Below, in pieces: positions 1 to 5,745 of a stretch of DNA of 5,745 bases. The DNA lies in the NCBI GenBank assembly GCA_003513895.1, contig DOSU01000095.1, forward strand, positions 8,793-14,537, written 5' to 3'. Below the pieces are notes generated by a model. It was not told where the DNA came from and searched no databases. It saw only the letters and a program-made list of their open reading frames with translations. The DNA comes from Rikenellaceae bacterium (GTDB taxonomy: Bacteria > Bacteroidota > Bacteroidia > Bacteroidales > UBA932). Position 1 is the stretch's first letter. Each line of letters starts with the position of its first letter. The position numbers were made by a program, and so were the translations under genes.

Positions 1-1
1 G

Positions 2-85
2 GTCTACGCCTTCGGCGGAAGTTACCTGTCAGTTGCGCGAAATTTCAATTTCAACCTTACTCGTAACTCTCACACTATTAGGTAA
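2..85 (+). CDS. C-terminal end of an unidentified upstream gene (partial)
   Basis: An open frame enters from the left edge and gives 27 residues, beginning VYAFGGSYLSVARNF and ending NLTRNSHTIR, before a TAA stop at 83-85. Alternating aromatic and polar residues (FNFNLT) would suit a beta-strand-rich protein, but the piece is too short to assign a family. Support for a real gene end comes from context: a strong terminator hairpin starts 7 bp after the stop, and all minus-strand frames are closed within the first 60 bases. A second plus-strand frame stays open from base 3 to 131, but it reads through the terminator and is less likely. Function unknown. Confidence 0.4.
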   Translation, partial: VYAFGGSYLSVARNFNFNLTRNSHTIR

Positions 86-91
86 TAATAA

Positions 92-129
92 GAAATTGCG
101 CGGGTACTACCCGCGTAATTTTGTCTTTT
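92..129 (+). terminator. Rho-independent terminator of the upstream gene
   Basis: A 14-bp stem (92-105 pairing with 109-122, two G-U wobbles) closes on the 3-base loop ACT. Its core is CGCGGGT/ACCCGCG. The 3' side runs into TTTTGTCTTTT, giving the U-rich tract of an intrinsic terminator. It begins 7 bp after the stop codon of the partial gene on the left and would isolate it from the genes that follow. Confidence 0.75.
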
Positions 130-204
130 AAGATGATTATCAAGCATTTACGAATCAGGTTTTTGGCCAGTTTGTCGGCCGAAGGTTTGCAGGCCACATG
201 GGTT

Positions 205-246
205 TAAACCGCGGCGAAGCCGCACCATCTATTTTTGCGCGGTTTA
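205..246. repeat. Nested inverted repeats with alternative foldings
   Basis: An outer 9-bp perfect inverted repeat, TAAACCGCG (205-213) and CGCGGTTTA (238-246), encloses a competing inner hairpin GCGGC-GAA-GCCGC (211-223). The two stems share bases 211-213, so both cannot form completely at once. The palindrome GGTTTAAACC (201-210) overlaps the left arm. No T-run follows, so it is not a typical terminator. Its role is unknown. Confidence 0.55.
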
Positions 247-265
247 TAATCGAATCTAAAAGCCA

Positions 266-352
266 TAAAGCGCTGCAAATAAGACACATACTCAGAAGAC
301 GCAGAGATATTCTCTGCGTTTTCTGAGTATGTGCTTATTATCGAGGCGTTTA
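266..352. repeat. Long near-perfect hairpin (palindrome) upstream of the porin gene
   Basis: The core is 278-339. Bases 285-307 pair with 311-333 over 23 bp with one G-U wobble and a 3-base TAT loop. After one bulged A (284), six further pairs follow (AATAAG 278-283 with CTTATT 334-339). Weaker outer pairing (TAAA-CG around 266-272 with CGTTTA 347-352) extends the symmetry across an internal loop. There is no T-tract on either side, which argues against a simple terminator. Such a compact palindrome could be a small non-autonomous element or REP-like repeat, a processed stem in a leader RNA, or a cruciform-forming site. It lies about 140 bp before the porin start codon. Confidence 0.8.
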
Positions 353-444
353 ACAAAATGGGCGGCATCCTATACAAAGTCAACTTATTTCAGAACGGGC
401 CAAAGTAAAGCGGGTGTTAATTAAATAGTAAACGCAGATACTAT

Positions 445-467
445 TTTGATAAATTGTTTTACCTTTG
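445..467 (+). promoter_or_regulatory. Candidate promoter of the porin-flippase pair (Bacteroidota type)
   Basis: TACCTTTG at 460-467 matches the Bacteroidota primary-sigma -7 consensus TAnnTTTG exactly and would start transcription near 474, leaving a leader of about 15 bases before the ATG at 489. A TTTG lies at 445-448, but the 11-bp spacing is shorter than the usual 19-21, so no proper -33 box is visible. The leader has no Shine-Dalgarno sequence, which is normal in this phylum. Confidence 0.45.
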
Positions 468-488
468 GGTGAAACTTAACTGAACGCT

Positions 489-1778
489 ATGAAAAAACAC
501 TTAATCGCATTGGTGCTTGTTCTTCTTTTTGCATCTCCATCGATACTTTCTGCCCAGAGTGGCAAAATTGCCCAGGATGGCAAACTCAATTTTAAGATTG
601 GGGGATTTGTCGAGTTTAAAAGTTATTTCGACGACTACAGGTCAAGAACTTCGCGTTATGATCTTGTACACTATTATCCTTTGTCGCTAAAATTGAATAC
701 TGCAGGAGAGGACATCAACTCCACAAACTCACTTAACTTTTCAATTGCAACCAGCAGGCTCACTTTAACTGTATCGGGCATAAAGCTGTTAAATGCCGAT
801 GTGACTTCATACTTTGAGGCGGACTTTACAGGCTCAGCTGAAACATATATCGGGATGCTCAATTTAAGACACGCATATCTTAATTTGAAGTGGAAAAAAA
901 GTTCGCTACTTTTTGGGCAGAGTGATCACCTGAATTATGTGAGTGAGGTAAATGGACAAACAGTAGCTTTTGGTGTAGGTTTTCCTTTTAACCCTCTTAA
1001 CAGGAACATGCAAATAAAATATACTGCTGCAATTGCCAAAAATGTAAACTTTGTTGTTGCTGCTCAAATGTATAGCAGCCATATGTCACTGGGCCCTGCA
1101 AAAGCACAGGCACAGGCGGGAATTCCGGATATTCATGCGCAAATTCGTTTTGGAGACCCTTCAAAAATATTTGGAGGTATTACAGCCGGATACAAGGTTT
1201 TTAAACCGCGCACAGTTGATGCCGGAAATAATTTAATATCAACCAAAATCGGGGCCTTCGACATAAATGCTTTCTTCAGAGCAACATTGGGGAAAGGATA
1301 TACATTCCGATTATACGGGATTTATGGCGAAAACCTCTCTATGTATGGAATGATTGGCGGTTATGGTAAAGTGTCTGATTTTCTTTCGGGCAGTTCAAAT
1401 CCGAACAGTGATTACAGATATGAAAATGTAACCTCTCTCTCTTCCTGGTTTGATTTTGATATGCCTGCATTCAACAATTTCAAGTTTGGAATTTTTTGCG
1501 GATATCAGAGAAGTTTCGGGACTAAAGAATTTATTGATGTAACGATGGCAGGTGGCGATTATGCCTATGGATTTTACAAAGACCCTAAACTTATGTGGTT
1601 TTCAAGATTATCTCCAAGAGTTGTTTTCAGCGCCTCTAAAAAACTTATCTTTGCTTTGGAATACAGCCTTTCCCTGGCGAAATGGGCAAAAACCATTGAC
1701 ACTAACCTTAAAGGAACCGATTTCTTTCCTGTAAATCATAACAACAGGATTGAGTTTATGGCGAAATATGTATTCTAA
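489..1778 (+). CDS. Outer-membrane beta-barrel protein, porin-like
   Basis: The 429-residue product begins with a clear Sec signal peptide: Lys2-Lys3, a hydrophobic core over residues 5-20, and likely cleavage after Ala22 (SILSA-QS). The mature part is built of amphipathic, aromatic-rich strands and ends in Phe (KYVF), the usual terminal signal for BAM-assisted barrel insertion. The segments LNFKIGGFVEFKSYFDDYRS, LRHAYLNLKWKKSSLLFGQ and FPFNPLNRNMQIKYT resemble, from memory, the Bacteroidota porin-like family related to DcaP-type trimeric barrels, in which strands of the form LRHAFVKLKW and LIGQ are conserved. It would sit in the outer membrane and pass small solutes; the substrate cannot be told. 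The flippase gene follows after 6 bp, so the two are probably co-transcribed. No lipobox is present. The barrel assignment is strong, the subfamily moderate. Confidence 0.8.
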   Translation: MKKHLIALVLVLLFASPSILSAQSGKIAQDGKLNFKIGGFVEFKSYFDDYRSRTSRYDLVHYYPLSLKLNTAGEDINSTNSLNFSIATSRLTLTVSGIKLLNADVTSYFEADFTGSAETYIGMLNLRHAYLNLKWKKSSLLFGQSDHLNYVSEVNGQTVAFGVGFPFNPLNRNMQIKYTAAIAKNVNFVVAAQMYSSHMSLGPAKAQAQAGIPDIHAQIRFGDPSKIFGGITAGYKVFKPRTVDAGNNLISTKIGAFDINAFFRATLGKGYTFRLYGIYGENLSMYGMIGGYGKVSDFLSGSSNPNSDYRYENVTSLSSWFDFDMPAFNNFKFGIFCGYQRSFGTKEFIDVTMAGGDYAYGFYKDPKLMWFSRLSPRVVFSASKKLIFALEYSLSLAKWAKTIDTNLKGTDFFPVNHNNRIEFMAKYVF

Positions 1779-1784
1779 CCGAAA

Positions 1785-3152
1785 ATGAAAATAGGGAGAA
1801 CCGATTTGCTTTGGAACTATGGTGCCAGCTTTATGCGAGTGGCGTCTGCATTGGTTGTCCTGCCCCTTATTCTTAAAATGCTTCCTCGGGAAGAGATGGG
1901 TCTCTGGAGTGTGATGATTAGTCTTAACTCCATGATATATCTCCTCGATTTTGGATTTTTTCCCACTTTTTCAAGATCAATAACATACATTTTCTCAGGA
2001 GCGACTACTCTTCAGGCCGAGGGATTTAAACCACTTGAAAAAGATTTGCCAGTTCATTACCCTTTGTTAAAGGGGATGATTAAATCTATGAGAAATTTTT
2101 ATGCGGGAGTGGCTGTTGCTCTTGTAATTTTACTTTTTACTGCCGGAATATGGTACATCGAAAGCATTCTTCAAAATTTTACCGGAGATATATTTAAGGC
2201 AAGACTTGCCTGGTATTGCTATGGTCTGTTGCTTTCTTATCAGTTTTATACATACTTCTATGATGCAATGCTTGTTGGGCGGGGAATGGTTAAGCGTTCG
2301 AAACAAATTATAGTATTTTCTCAAAGCCTCCATATTGTTACAGCATCAATACTTCTCATCTCCGGCATGGGAATAATGTCTATGGTAATAGGCCAGACAA
2401 TTGCCACAATAATCAACCGGTTTCTTGCCTACAGAACATTTTATGATGTAACCACAAAAGAGGAACTCAAAAAAGCCGATGCCGAGAATTGGCGTGAAAT
2501 TCTTAAAAAAATATGGACAACTGCATATAAATCCGGCCTTTCCGGTCTTAGCTGGATTTTCACAAACAGGATACTGGCATTGCTCGGAGCTTTGTTTATC
2601 CCGCTTTCCGTAATGGGAGACTACGGCCTTAGCAAACAAATTGCAGATGTAATTTATACACTTTCGGTTGTCTGGTTTGTGACTTTCTACCCAAAACTAA
2701 CTCAGAATAGAATACAGGAACGAATTGACGAAGTAAAAAGAGTGTATATCAAAGCCCTCTACATTGCTGTTGCCGTATTCGCAGTATGTACTTCCGGAGT
2801 TCTCTTGCTGGGAGAGTGGGGGCTTGATCTTATAAACAGCAAAACCCATTTCATAGAATGGCCTTTGTTGCTGGTATTGTTTGTAGCTACCCTCTTCGAT
2901 GCGTTCACCTACATCTCCACTTCTGTGTTGCTTTCCAGAAATGAAGTACCTCATTACAAAGCTCAGGTTATTACCGCTATAATAACAGTCATAATTTTAC
3001 TAGCTGCCCTACAGTTATCTTCATACAGAGTTGCTGCACTGGTTCTGGTTCCTTTTGCCTGCCAGCTTTTATATAACCACTGGAGATGGACGGGAATGGT
3101 ATGGCTTGAACTTGGGGTAATCAAAAAAAGTGGTGAGAAGCATGCCGCATAA
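1785..3152 (+). CDS. Polysaccharide (O-unit type) flippase, Wzx/MATE-like membrane protein
   Basis: The 455-residue protein has about 12 hydrophobic helices, roughly at residues 14-33, 38-60, 106-124, 141-160, 177-194, 196-212, 251-273, 288-301, 323-342, 360-380, 395-410 and 415-430. A basic C-terminus (KKSGEKHAA) follows. The opening, LLWNYGASFMRVASALVVLP, then GLWSVMISL and LLDFGFFPTFSRSITYIFSG, is the pattern I associate with Bacteroidota polysaccharide-biosynthesis flippases of the MVF/MATE superfamily. These move lipid-linked glycan units across the inner membrane. Length fits the family. An in-frame stop at 1776-1778 leaves the ATG at 1785 as the first possible start. The gap to the porin gene is 6 bp, suggesting translational coupling. 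No glycosyltransferase or Wzy gene lies in the window, so it seems detached from a glycan cluster, and its substrate is unknown. Confidence 0.82.
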   Translation: MKIGRTDLLWNYGASFMRVASALVVLPLILKMLPREEMGLWSVMISLNSMIYLLDFGFFPTFSRSITYIFSGATTLQAEGFKPLEKDLPVHYPLLKGMIKSMRNFYAGVAVALVILLFTAGIWYIESILQNFTGDIFKARLAWYCYGLLLSYQFYTYFYDAMLVGRGMVKRSKQIIVFSQSLHIVTASILLISGMGIMSMVIGQTIATIINRFLAYRTFYDVTTKEELKKADAENWREILKKIWTTAYKSGLSGLSWIFTNRILALLGALFIPLSVMGDYGLSKQIADVIYTLSVVWFVTFYPKLTQNRIQERIDEVKRVYIKALYIAVAVFAVCTSGVLLLGEWGLDLINSKTHFIEWPLLLVLFVATLFDAFTYISTSVLLSRNEVPHYKAQVITAIITVIILLAALQLSSYRVAALVLVPFACQLLYNHWRWTGMVWLELGVIKKSGEKHAA

Positions 3153-3168
3153 GCAGTGCCTCTCACCA
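3123..3168 (-). terminator. Rho-independent terminator of the small membrane-protein gene, overlapping the flippase end
   Basis: TGGTGAGA (3131-3138) pairs with TCTCACCA (3161-3168), and past one mismatch GCA pairs with TGC. Read on the minus strand, the stem is followed by CACTTTTTTT (complement of the A7 run at 3123-3129), a classic intrinsic terminator. It lies 46 bp after the stop codon of the minus-strand gene and its left arm is inside the last flippase codons. On the plus strand only a weak AAATTTATT follows, so it may slow flippase transcription but is best read as a minus-strand terminator. Confidence 0.75.
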
Positions 3169-3213
3169 AATTTATTCTACGCTCCCGGCAAGTCACAGCA
3201 TGCCTCAGATCTT

Positions 3214-3351
3214 TTACTCCGCCAGCCTGCTGCCTGCATCAAGCCCCTCGCTAAATGACTCCCAGTTTAATGCAACCGTGAAGACTAAAATTACAACAAC
3301 TGCAAGCACTGTCCATAAAATGATTCTTTTTCTCTTTTCTTGTGTTTTCAT
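3214..3351 (-). CDS. Small single-pass membrane protein, 45 residues, function unknown
   Basis: The ATG (complement of 3349-3351) opens a 45-codon frame ending in TAA (complement of 3214-3216). The product has three clear parts. A very basic N-terminus (MKTQEKRKR, residues 1-9) is followed by one hydrophobic helix at about 10-28 (IILWTVLAVVVILVFTVAL). A short polar tail at 29-45, NWESFSEGLDAGSRLAE, completes it. The positive-inside rule predicts N-in, C-out in the inner membrane. The WxSFxxGxxxG pattern after the helix recalls small membrane proteins common in Bacteroidota, but I cannot name a family. Reality is supported by a well-matched promoter 28 bp upstream of the ATG and a good terminator downstream, so it appears to be a single-gene transcript. 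It is convergent with the flippase gene and divergent from hydF. It is not a signal peptide fragment, as no cleavage motif follows the helix. Confidence 0.78.
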   Translation of the reverse strand: MKTQEKRKRIILWTVLAVVVILVFTVALNWESFSEGLDAGSRLAE

Positions 3352-3378
3352 TTTGTTATCCAATGTGTTATGCAATTT

Positions 3379-3411
3379 CAAAAATAGCCCATATTCTGTT
3401 ATTCGGGCAAA
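3379..3411 (-). promoter_or_regulatory. Promoter of the small membrane-protein gene (Bacteroidota type)
   Basis: On the minus strand a TTTG -33 box (complement of 3408-3411) is followed after 21 bp by TATTTTTG (complement of 3379-3386), matching the -7 consensus TAnnTTTG at the expected spacing. Transcription would start near 3372, about 20 bases before the ATG. It is the best promoter match in the window. Confidence 0.68.
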
Positions 3412-3464
3412 TTATCTATCTTTGAACAGAAGAATTATCGAATTCTATAAATAATCTGATAATT
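3410..3464. repeat. Three copies of heptamer AATTATC around the hydF transcription start
   Basis: AATTATC occurs at 3410-3416 and 3433-3439, and inverted as GATAATT at 3458-3464, with a one-base variant AATAATC at 3450-3456. The first copy lies just before the predicted hydF -7 box, the second at the predicted start site, and the third in the leader. The inverted pair could be an operator or a weak leader hairpin. The region is very AT-rich, so chance is a real alternative. Confidence 0.3.
3417..3424 (+). promoter_or_regulatory. Candidate -7 box of the hydF-hydE promoter
   Basis: TATCTTTG matches the Bacteroidota -7 consensus TAnnTTTG and would start transcription near 3431, giving a leader of about 44 AT-rich bases. 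No good TTTG is found 19-21 bp upstream; TCTG at 3395-3398 (18-bp spacer) is the nearest. The box is only 5 bp from the -33 box of the divergent promoter, so polymerases at the two promoters would compete for space. Confidence 0.5.
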
Positions 3465-3474
3465 ATATTGTTAT

Positions 3475-4683
3475 ATGAATAAAGCTAAATTTGTTGGCGT
3501 ATTTGGAAGAAGAAATTCCGGCAAGAGTTCTCTCATTAATACTCTTTCGGGAGAGCAGGTTGCAATTGTCTCTGAAACTCCGGGCACAACTACCGACCCG
3601 GTAAAAAAGAGAATGGAAATTTTTGGCGTTGGCCCGTGTGTTTTTATTGACACTGCAGGAATTGACGATTCCGGAGATCTGGGAACACAGCGTGTTGCCA
3701 AAACCAGGCAGATTATCGATACGATTGATCTTGCCATACTGCTCTACACAAATAATGAGTTGGGGCACTTTGAACTTGAACTTCTTAACAGCTTCAAAAA
3801 AAATAACATACCAGTAATTATTGTTCACAATCAGTCCGATATAATTCCAATGGACAAAGAACTTGCCCTGGAGATTACAGCAAAACATCAAATTGACATA
3901 ATTGAATTTTCCTGCGGAATGCTTGATGAGGCCGCTCAAAAGGAAGCCGTTGAACAGCTTACTTCGCTTATTGTAAAAGGTCTTACACAATCGCCGTTTG
4001 CAGAGAGAGGGCTTTTTGAAGGTCTTGTGGAAACGGACGATATCGTTGTATTGGTTACTCCAATTGACAGCGAGGCGCCTGAAGGAAGAATCATTCTTCC
4101 ACAGGTAAATGCAATCCGGGATGTTCTGGACAGGGGAGGAGTATCTGTAGTCCTTCAGCCGGCCGCTATTGAGAACTATTTCAAAAACAACAATAAGAAA
4201 ATAAAGATTGTTGTAACCGACAGTCAGGCATTTGAATTTGTAAATCAAGCTGTTCCGAAAGACATTCCTCTAACAGGATTCAGTGTTTTACTTGCAAGAA
4301 GCAAGGCCGATTTTGAAAATTATCTAAAAGGAACTCCTAAGATCGACGAGCTTAAAGACGGCGACCGGATATTAATACTGGAGTCCTGTTCTCATCACAG
4401 TTCCTGCGACGATATTGGCAGAGTAAAGATTCCAAAACTTCTACTCAAAAGAACAGGCAAAAAAATTGAGTGGGATGTAGTGGCCGGATTGGATAAAATT
4501 CCATTGCCGATAGAAAGTTATGCTTTAGTTGTTCAGTGCGGCGGATGCATGATTACTCAAAGGCAGCTTATGATGAGATTAAATCCCGCAGTTAAGAAAT
4601 CTGTTCCTGTAACTAATTATGGAATGACTCTTGCGTGGTGCATGGGAATATACGAAAGGGCGATAGCCCCTTTTACAAAATAG
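3475..4683 (+). CDS. hydF: HydF, GTPase and Fe-S scaffold for [FeFe]-hydrogenase maturation
   Basis: HydF receives the 2Fe subcluster precursor made with HydE and HydG and hands it to apo-HydA in the cytoplasm. The 402-residue length is typical. Residues 1 to about 170 form a TrmE/Era-like GTPase: P-loop GRRNSGKSS (11-19), switch I PGTTTDP (36-42), G3 DTAG (59-62) and G4 NQSD (119-122). G4 is unusual, since NKxD is the norm and Lys is replaced by Gln120. A dimerisation domain follows at about 180-265. The C-terminal cluster domain carries the diagnostic CxH-x47-CxxC signature: Cys305, His307, Cys355 and Cys358 (QCGGC). A stop in frame at 3460 and no other start codon after it fix the ATG at 3475. 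The leader is AT-rich without Shine-Dalgarno. hydE follows after 43 bp with no terminator between, so the two form an operon. Confidence 0.96.
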   Translation: MNKAKFVGVFGRRNSGKSSLINTLSGEQVAIVSETPGTTTDPVKKRMEIFGVGPCVFIDTAGIDDSGDLGTQRVAKTRQIIDTIDLAILLYTNNELGHFELELLNSFKKNNIPVIIVHNQSDIIPMDKELALEITAKHQIDIIEFSCGMLDEAAQKEAVEQLTSLIVKGLTQSPFAERGLFEGLVETDDIVVLVTPIDSEAPEGRIILPQVNAIRDVLDRGGVSVVLQPAAIENYFKNNNKKIKIVVTDSQAFEFVNQAVPKDIPLTGFSVLLARSKADFENYLKGTPKIDELKDGDRILILESCSHHSSCDDIGRVKIPKLLLKRTGKKIEWDVVAGLDKIPLPIESYALVVQCGGCMITQRQLMMRLNPAVKKSVPVTNYGMTLAWCMGIYERAIAPFTK

Positions 4684-4726
4684 AGTTTATAATAAATCAA
4701 CTTACATTATACATCAAGATTTTTGA

Positions 4727-5745
4727 ATGAAGTTAAGAGGCATAAGCACAAAAGAGGAGATAATTGCAATACTTGAAGAGCAAAATCCTGCAAACATTGA
4801 AAAAATAATTGAAGAAGCATATAAGGTAAAAGTCGAGACCATAGGAAGCAAAGTGTTCCTGCGCGGGCTCATCGAACTATCCAACAAATGCAATAAAAAT
4901 TGTCTCTACTGCGGTATTAGGCACGACAATAGCAATGTTCACAGGTACGAGCTTTCGGACGAACAGGTATTGGATGCTGCTATGTTTGCGCGCGATGCAG
5001 GATATGGTTCGCTGGTTTTGCAGGCCGGAGAGAGAGTTTGCAGTCAATTTACTGCTAAGGTAACACGACTTGTCAAGAAGATAAAAGAACTCTCAAACGG
5101 CGAAATTGGAATTACCCTCTCACTTGGTGAACAAACAAGGGAAGTTTTTCAGGAGTGGTTTGACGCAGGTGCACACAGATACCTGCTTAGAATAGAAAGT
5201 TCCAACCCTGCCCTCTATTCAAAAATCCACCCCAATAACAAACATCACTCCTGGGAGAGGAGAGTTCAGGCAATAAATGACTTAAAAGAAATTGGTTTCC
5301 AAACAGGAACAGGTGTTATGATAGGTCTTCCCTACCAAACGGTTTCTGACCTTGCAGACGATCTTCTGTTTATTAAAAACATTGGAGTTCACATGGTGGG
5401 AATGGGCCCTTACCTCAAGCATTCAGAGACACCTCTGGGGAATCTGGGGGTGAACAGCACATCTTTGGACCTTACACTTAAAATGGTGGCGGCATTAAGG
5501 CTGCTTCTCCCCAAAATAAATATTGCAGCAACTACAGCAATGCAGGTTATTGACCCTTTCGGAAGGGAGAAAGCTGTAAAAGCAGGGGCAAATATCATTA
5601 TGCCAAACATGACTATTACAGAAGTGAGGGAGAATTATCAGATTTATGAAAACAAGCCCGGAATCAAAGACGATGCCGAGCTCTCCAAATCCAAACTGGA
5701 GGAAAATCTAAAAAAGATGGGTATAGAAATTGGATGGGGAGAGCT
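4727..5745 (+). CDS. hydE: HydE, radical SAM enzyme of [FeFe]-hydrogenase maturation (3' end cut by window)
   Basis: HydE acts on the organometallic Fe-cysteine product of HydG on the way to the 2Fe subcluster later held by HydF. The frame gives 339 full codons and runs off the window; the family is near 350 residues, so only about 10-20 are missing. The radical SAM motif CxxxCxxC is Cys55, Cys59, Cys62 (KCNKNCLYCGIRHDN), preceded by LRGLIELSN. LQAGE (98-102) and the GTGVMIGLP loop (194-202) of the TIM barrel follow, as do the family segments HMVGMGPYLKH and ATTAMQ. The accessory-cluster motif CxxxxxxxCxxC near the C-terminus is missing: its positions align with Gly312, Ser320 and Lys323. A TGA directly before the ATG (4724-4726) fixes the start. 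Transcription is probably shared with hydF; the leader has no Shine-Dalgarno. Confidence 0.95.
   Translation, partial: MKLRGISTKEEIIAILEEQNPANIEKIIEEAYKVKVETIGSKVFLRGLIELSNKCNKNCLYCGIRHDNSNVHRYELSDEQVLDAAMFARDAGYGSLVLQAGERVCSQFTAKVTRLVKKIKELSNGEIGITLSLGEQTREVFQEWFDAGAHRYLLRIESSNPALYSKIHPNNKHHSWERRVQAINDLKEIGFQTGTGVMIGLPYQTVSDLADDLLFIKNIGVHMVGMGPYLKHSETPLGNLGVNSTSLDLTLKMVAALRLLLPKINIAATTAMQVIDPFGREKAVKAGANIIMPNMTITEVRENYQIYENKPGIKDDAELSKSKLEENLKKMGIEIGWGE

Larger units (their letters stand above)
130..440. other. Gene-free intergenic stretch with GC-rich structured patch
   Basis: No convincing gene is visible between the terminator and the porin promoter. Bases 160-245 are GC-richer than the flanks and hold repeated GGCC tetramers, including two near-copies GTTTGTCGGCC and GTTTGCAGGCC at about 173-199, plus nested inverted repeats. 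Bases 266-352 form a long hairpin (listed separately). Bases 353-440 are AT-rich with no structure I can support. The only frames are a 24-codon ATG frame (133-207) and a stop-bounded frame (283-408) that lacks a start codon before 331. I recognise no tRNA, rRNA, riboswitch or CRISPR repeat. The patch could be a decayed mobile-element end or an unknown structured RNA. Confidence 0.5.

Noticed and set aside
133..207. A 24-codon frame starting at ATG 133 (MIIKHLRIRFL...)
   Set aside because: It is short, has no promoter or ribosome-site support, and lies in a structured GC-rich patch just behind a terminator.
283..408. An open frame ending ...MGGILYKVNLFQNGPK
   Set aside because: The end looks protein-like, but the frame starts at a stop codon inside the palindrome and has no ATG before 358, so it is at most a gene remnant and more likely chance.
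1..488. CRISPR array or tRNA/rRNA gene in the left intergenic region
   Set aside because: There are no regularly spaced repeats, no cloverleaf and no T-loop motif. The inverted repeats are single local structures.
2963..3196. A 77-codon minus-strand frame overlapping the flippase 3' end
   Set aside because: It is antisense to a conserved membrane protein and reads across the terminator of the small minus-strand gene.
3200..3454. An 84-codon plus-strand frame between the flippase and hydF
   Set aside because: It is opposite the small membrane-protein gene, which has a promoter, terminator and sensible membrane topology. The plus-strand translation shows low-complexity Ser/Thr and a shadow hydrophobic run.
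3463..4248. A 261-codon open frame on the minus strand opposite hydF
   Set aside because: It is fully antisense to the well-supported hydF gene, and its product is rich in Cys, Asn and Lys without recognisable domain structure.
4684..4726. Possible terminator or regulatory site between hydF and hydE
   Set aside because: The 43 bases are AT-rich and contain no stable hairpin or promoter match, so read-through is the simpler view.
5410..5610. A 66-codon minus-strand frame inside hydE
   Set aside because: It is antisense to a strongly conserved part of hydE and has no independent support.

Overview
The window looks like a chromosomal segment of an anaerobic Bacteroidota (Bacteroidales-type) bacterium. 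Three signs point there. Genes have AT-rich leaders without Shine-Dalgarno sequences. Promoter-like boxes match the Bacteroidota -7 consensus TAnnTTTG, one of them with a TTTG -33 box at about the expected spacing. The protein families and their sequence style also fit, and [FeFe]-hydrogenase maturation genes imply hydrogen metabolism in a strict or facultative anaerobe. This assignment is inferred from sequence style, not from a database search.

Layout. Bases 1-488 hold no complete gene. They contain the probable last 27 codons of an upstream gene, a rho-independent terminator directly behind it, a GC-rich patch with nested inverted repeats, a very long near-perfect hairpin (core 278-339), and a candidate promoter just before the first complete gene. 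Bases 489-3152 hold two tightly spaced plus-strand genes: an outer-membrane beta-barrel of the Bacteroidota porin type, then, 6 bp later, a 12-helix Wzx/MATE-like polysaccharide flippase. A terminator at the flippase end serves a convergent 45-codon minus-strand gene (3214-3351) for a single-pass membrane protein, which is easy to miss because of its size. That small gene and hydF diverge from a 123-bp AT-rich region carrying a promoter in each direction and a thrice-repeated heptamer.

Bases 3475-5745 hold hydF (GTPase and Fe-S scaffold) and hydE (radical SAM enzyme, cut by the window edge a few residues before its expected end). Together with HydG, which is not visible and may lie downstream, they build and deliver the 2Fe subcluster of the [FeFe]-hydrogenase H-cluster. 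The structural hydrogenase gene is not in the window.

Nothing here amounts to a clearly new system. The best leads are the unannotated-size membrane protein divergent from hydF, the HydE that has lost all three ligands of its second cluster, the Lys-to-Gln change in the HydF G4 motif, and the long hairpin upstream of the porin gene.
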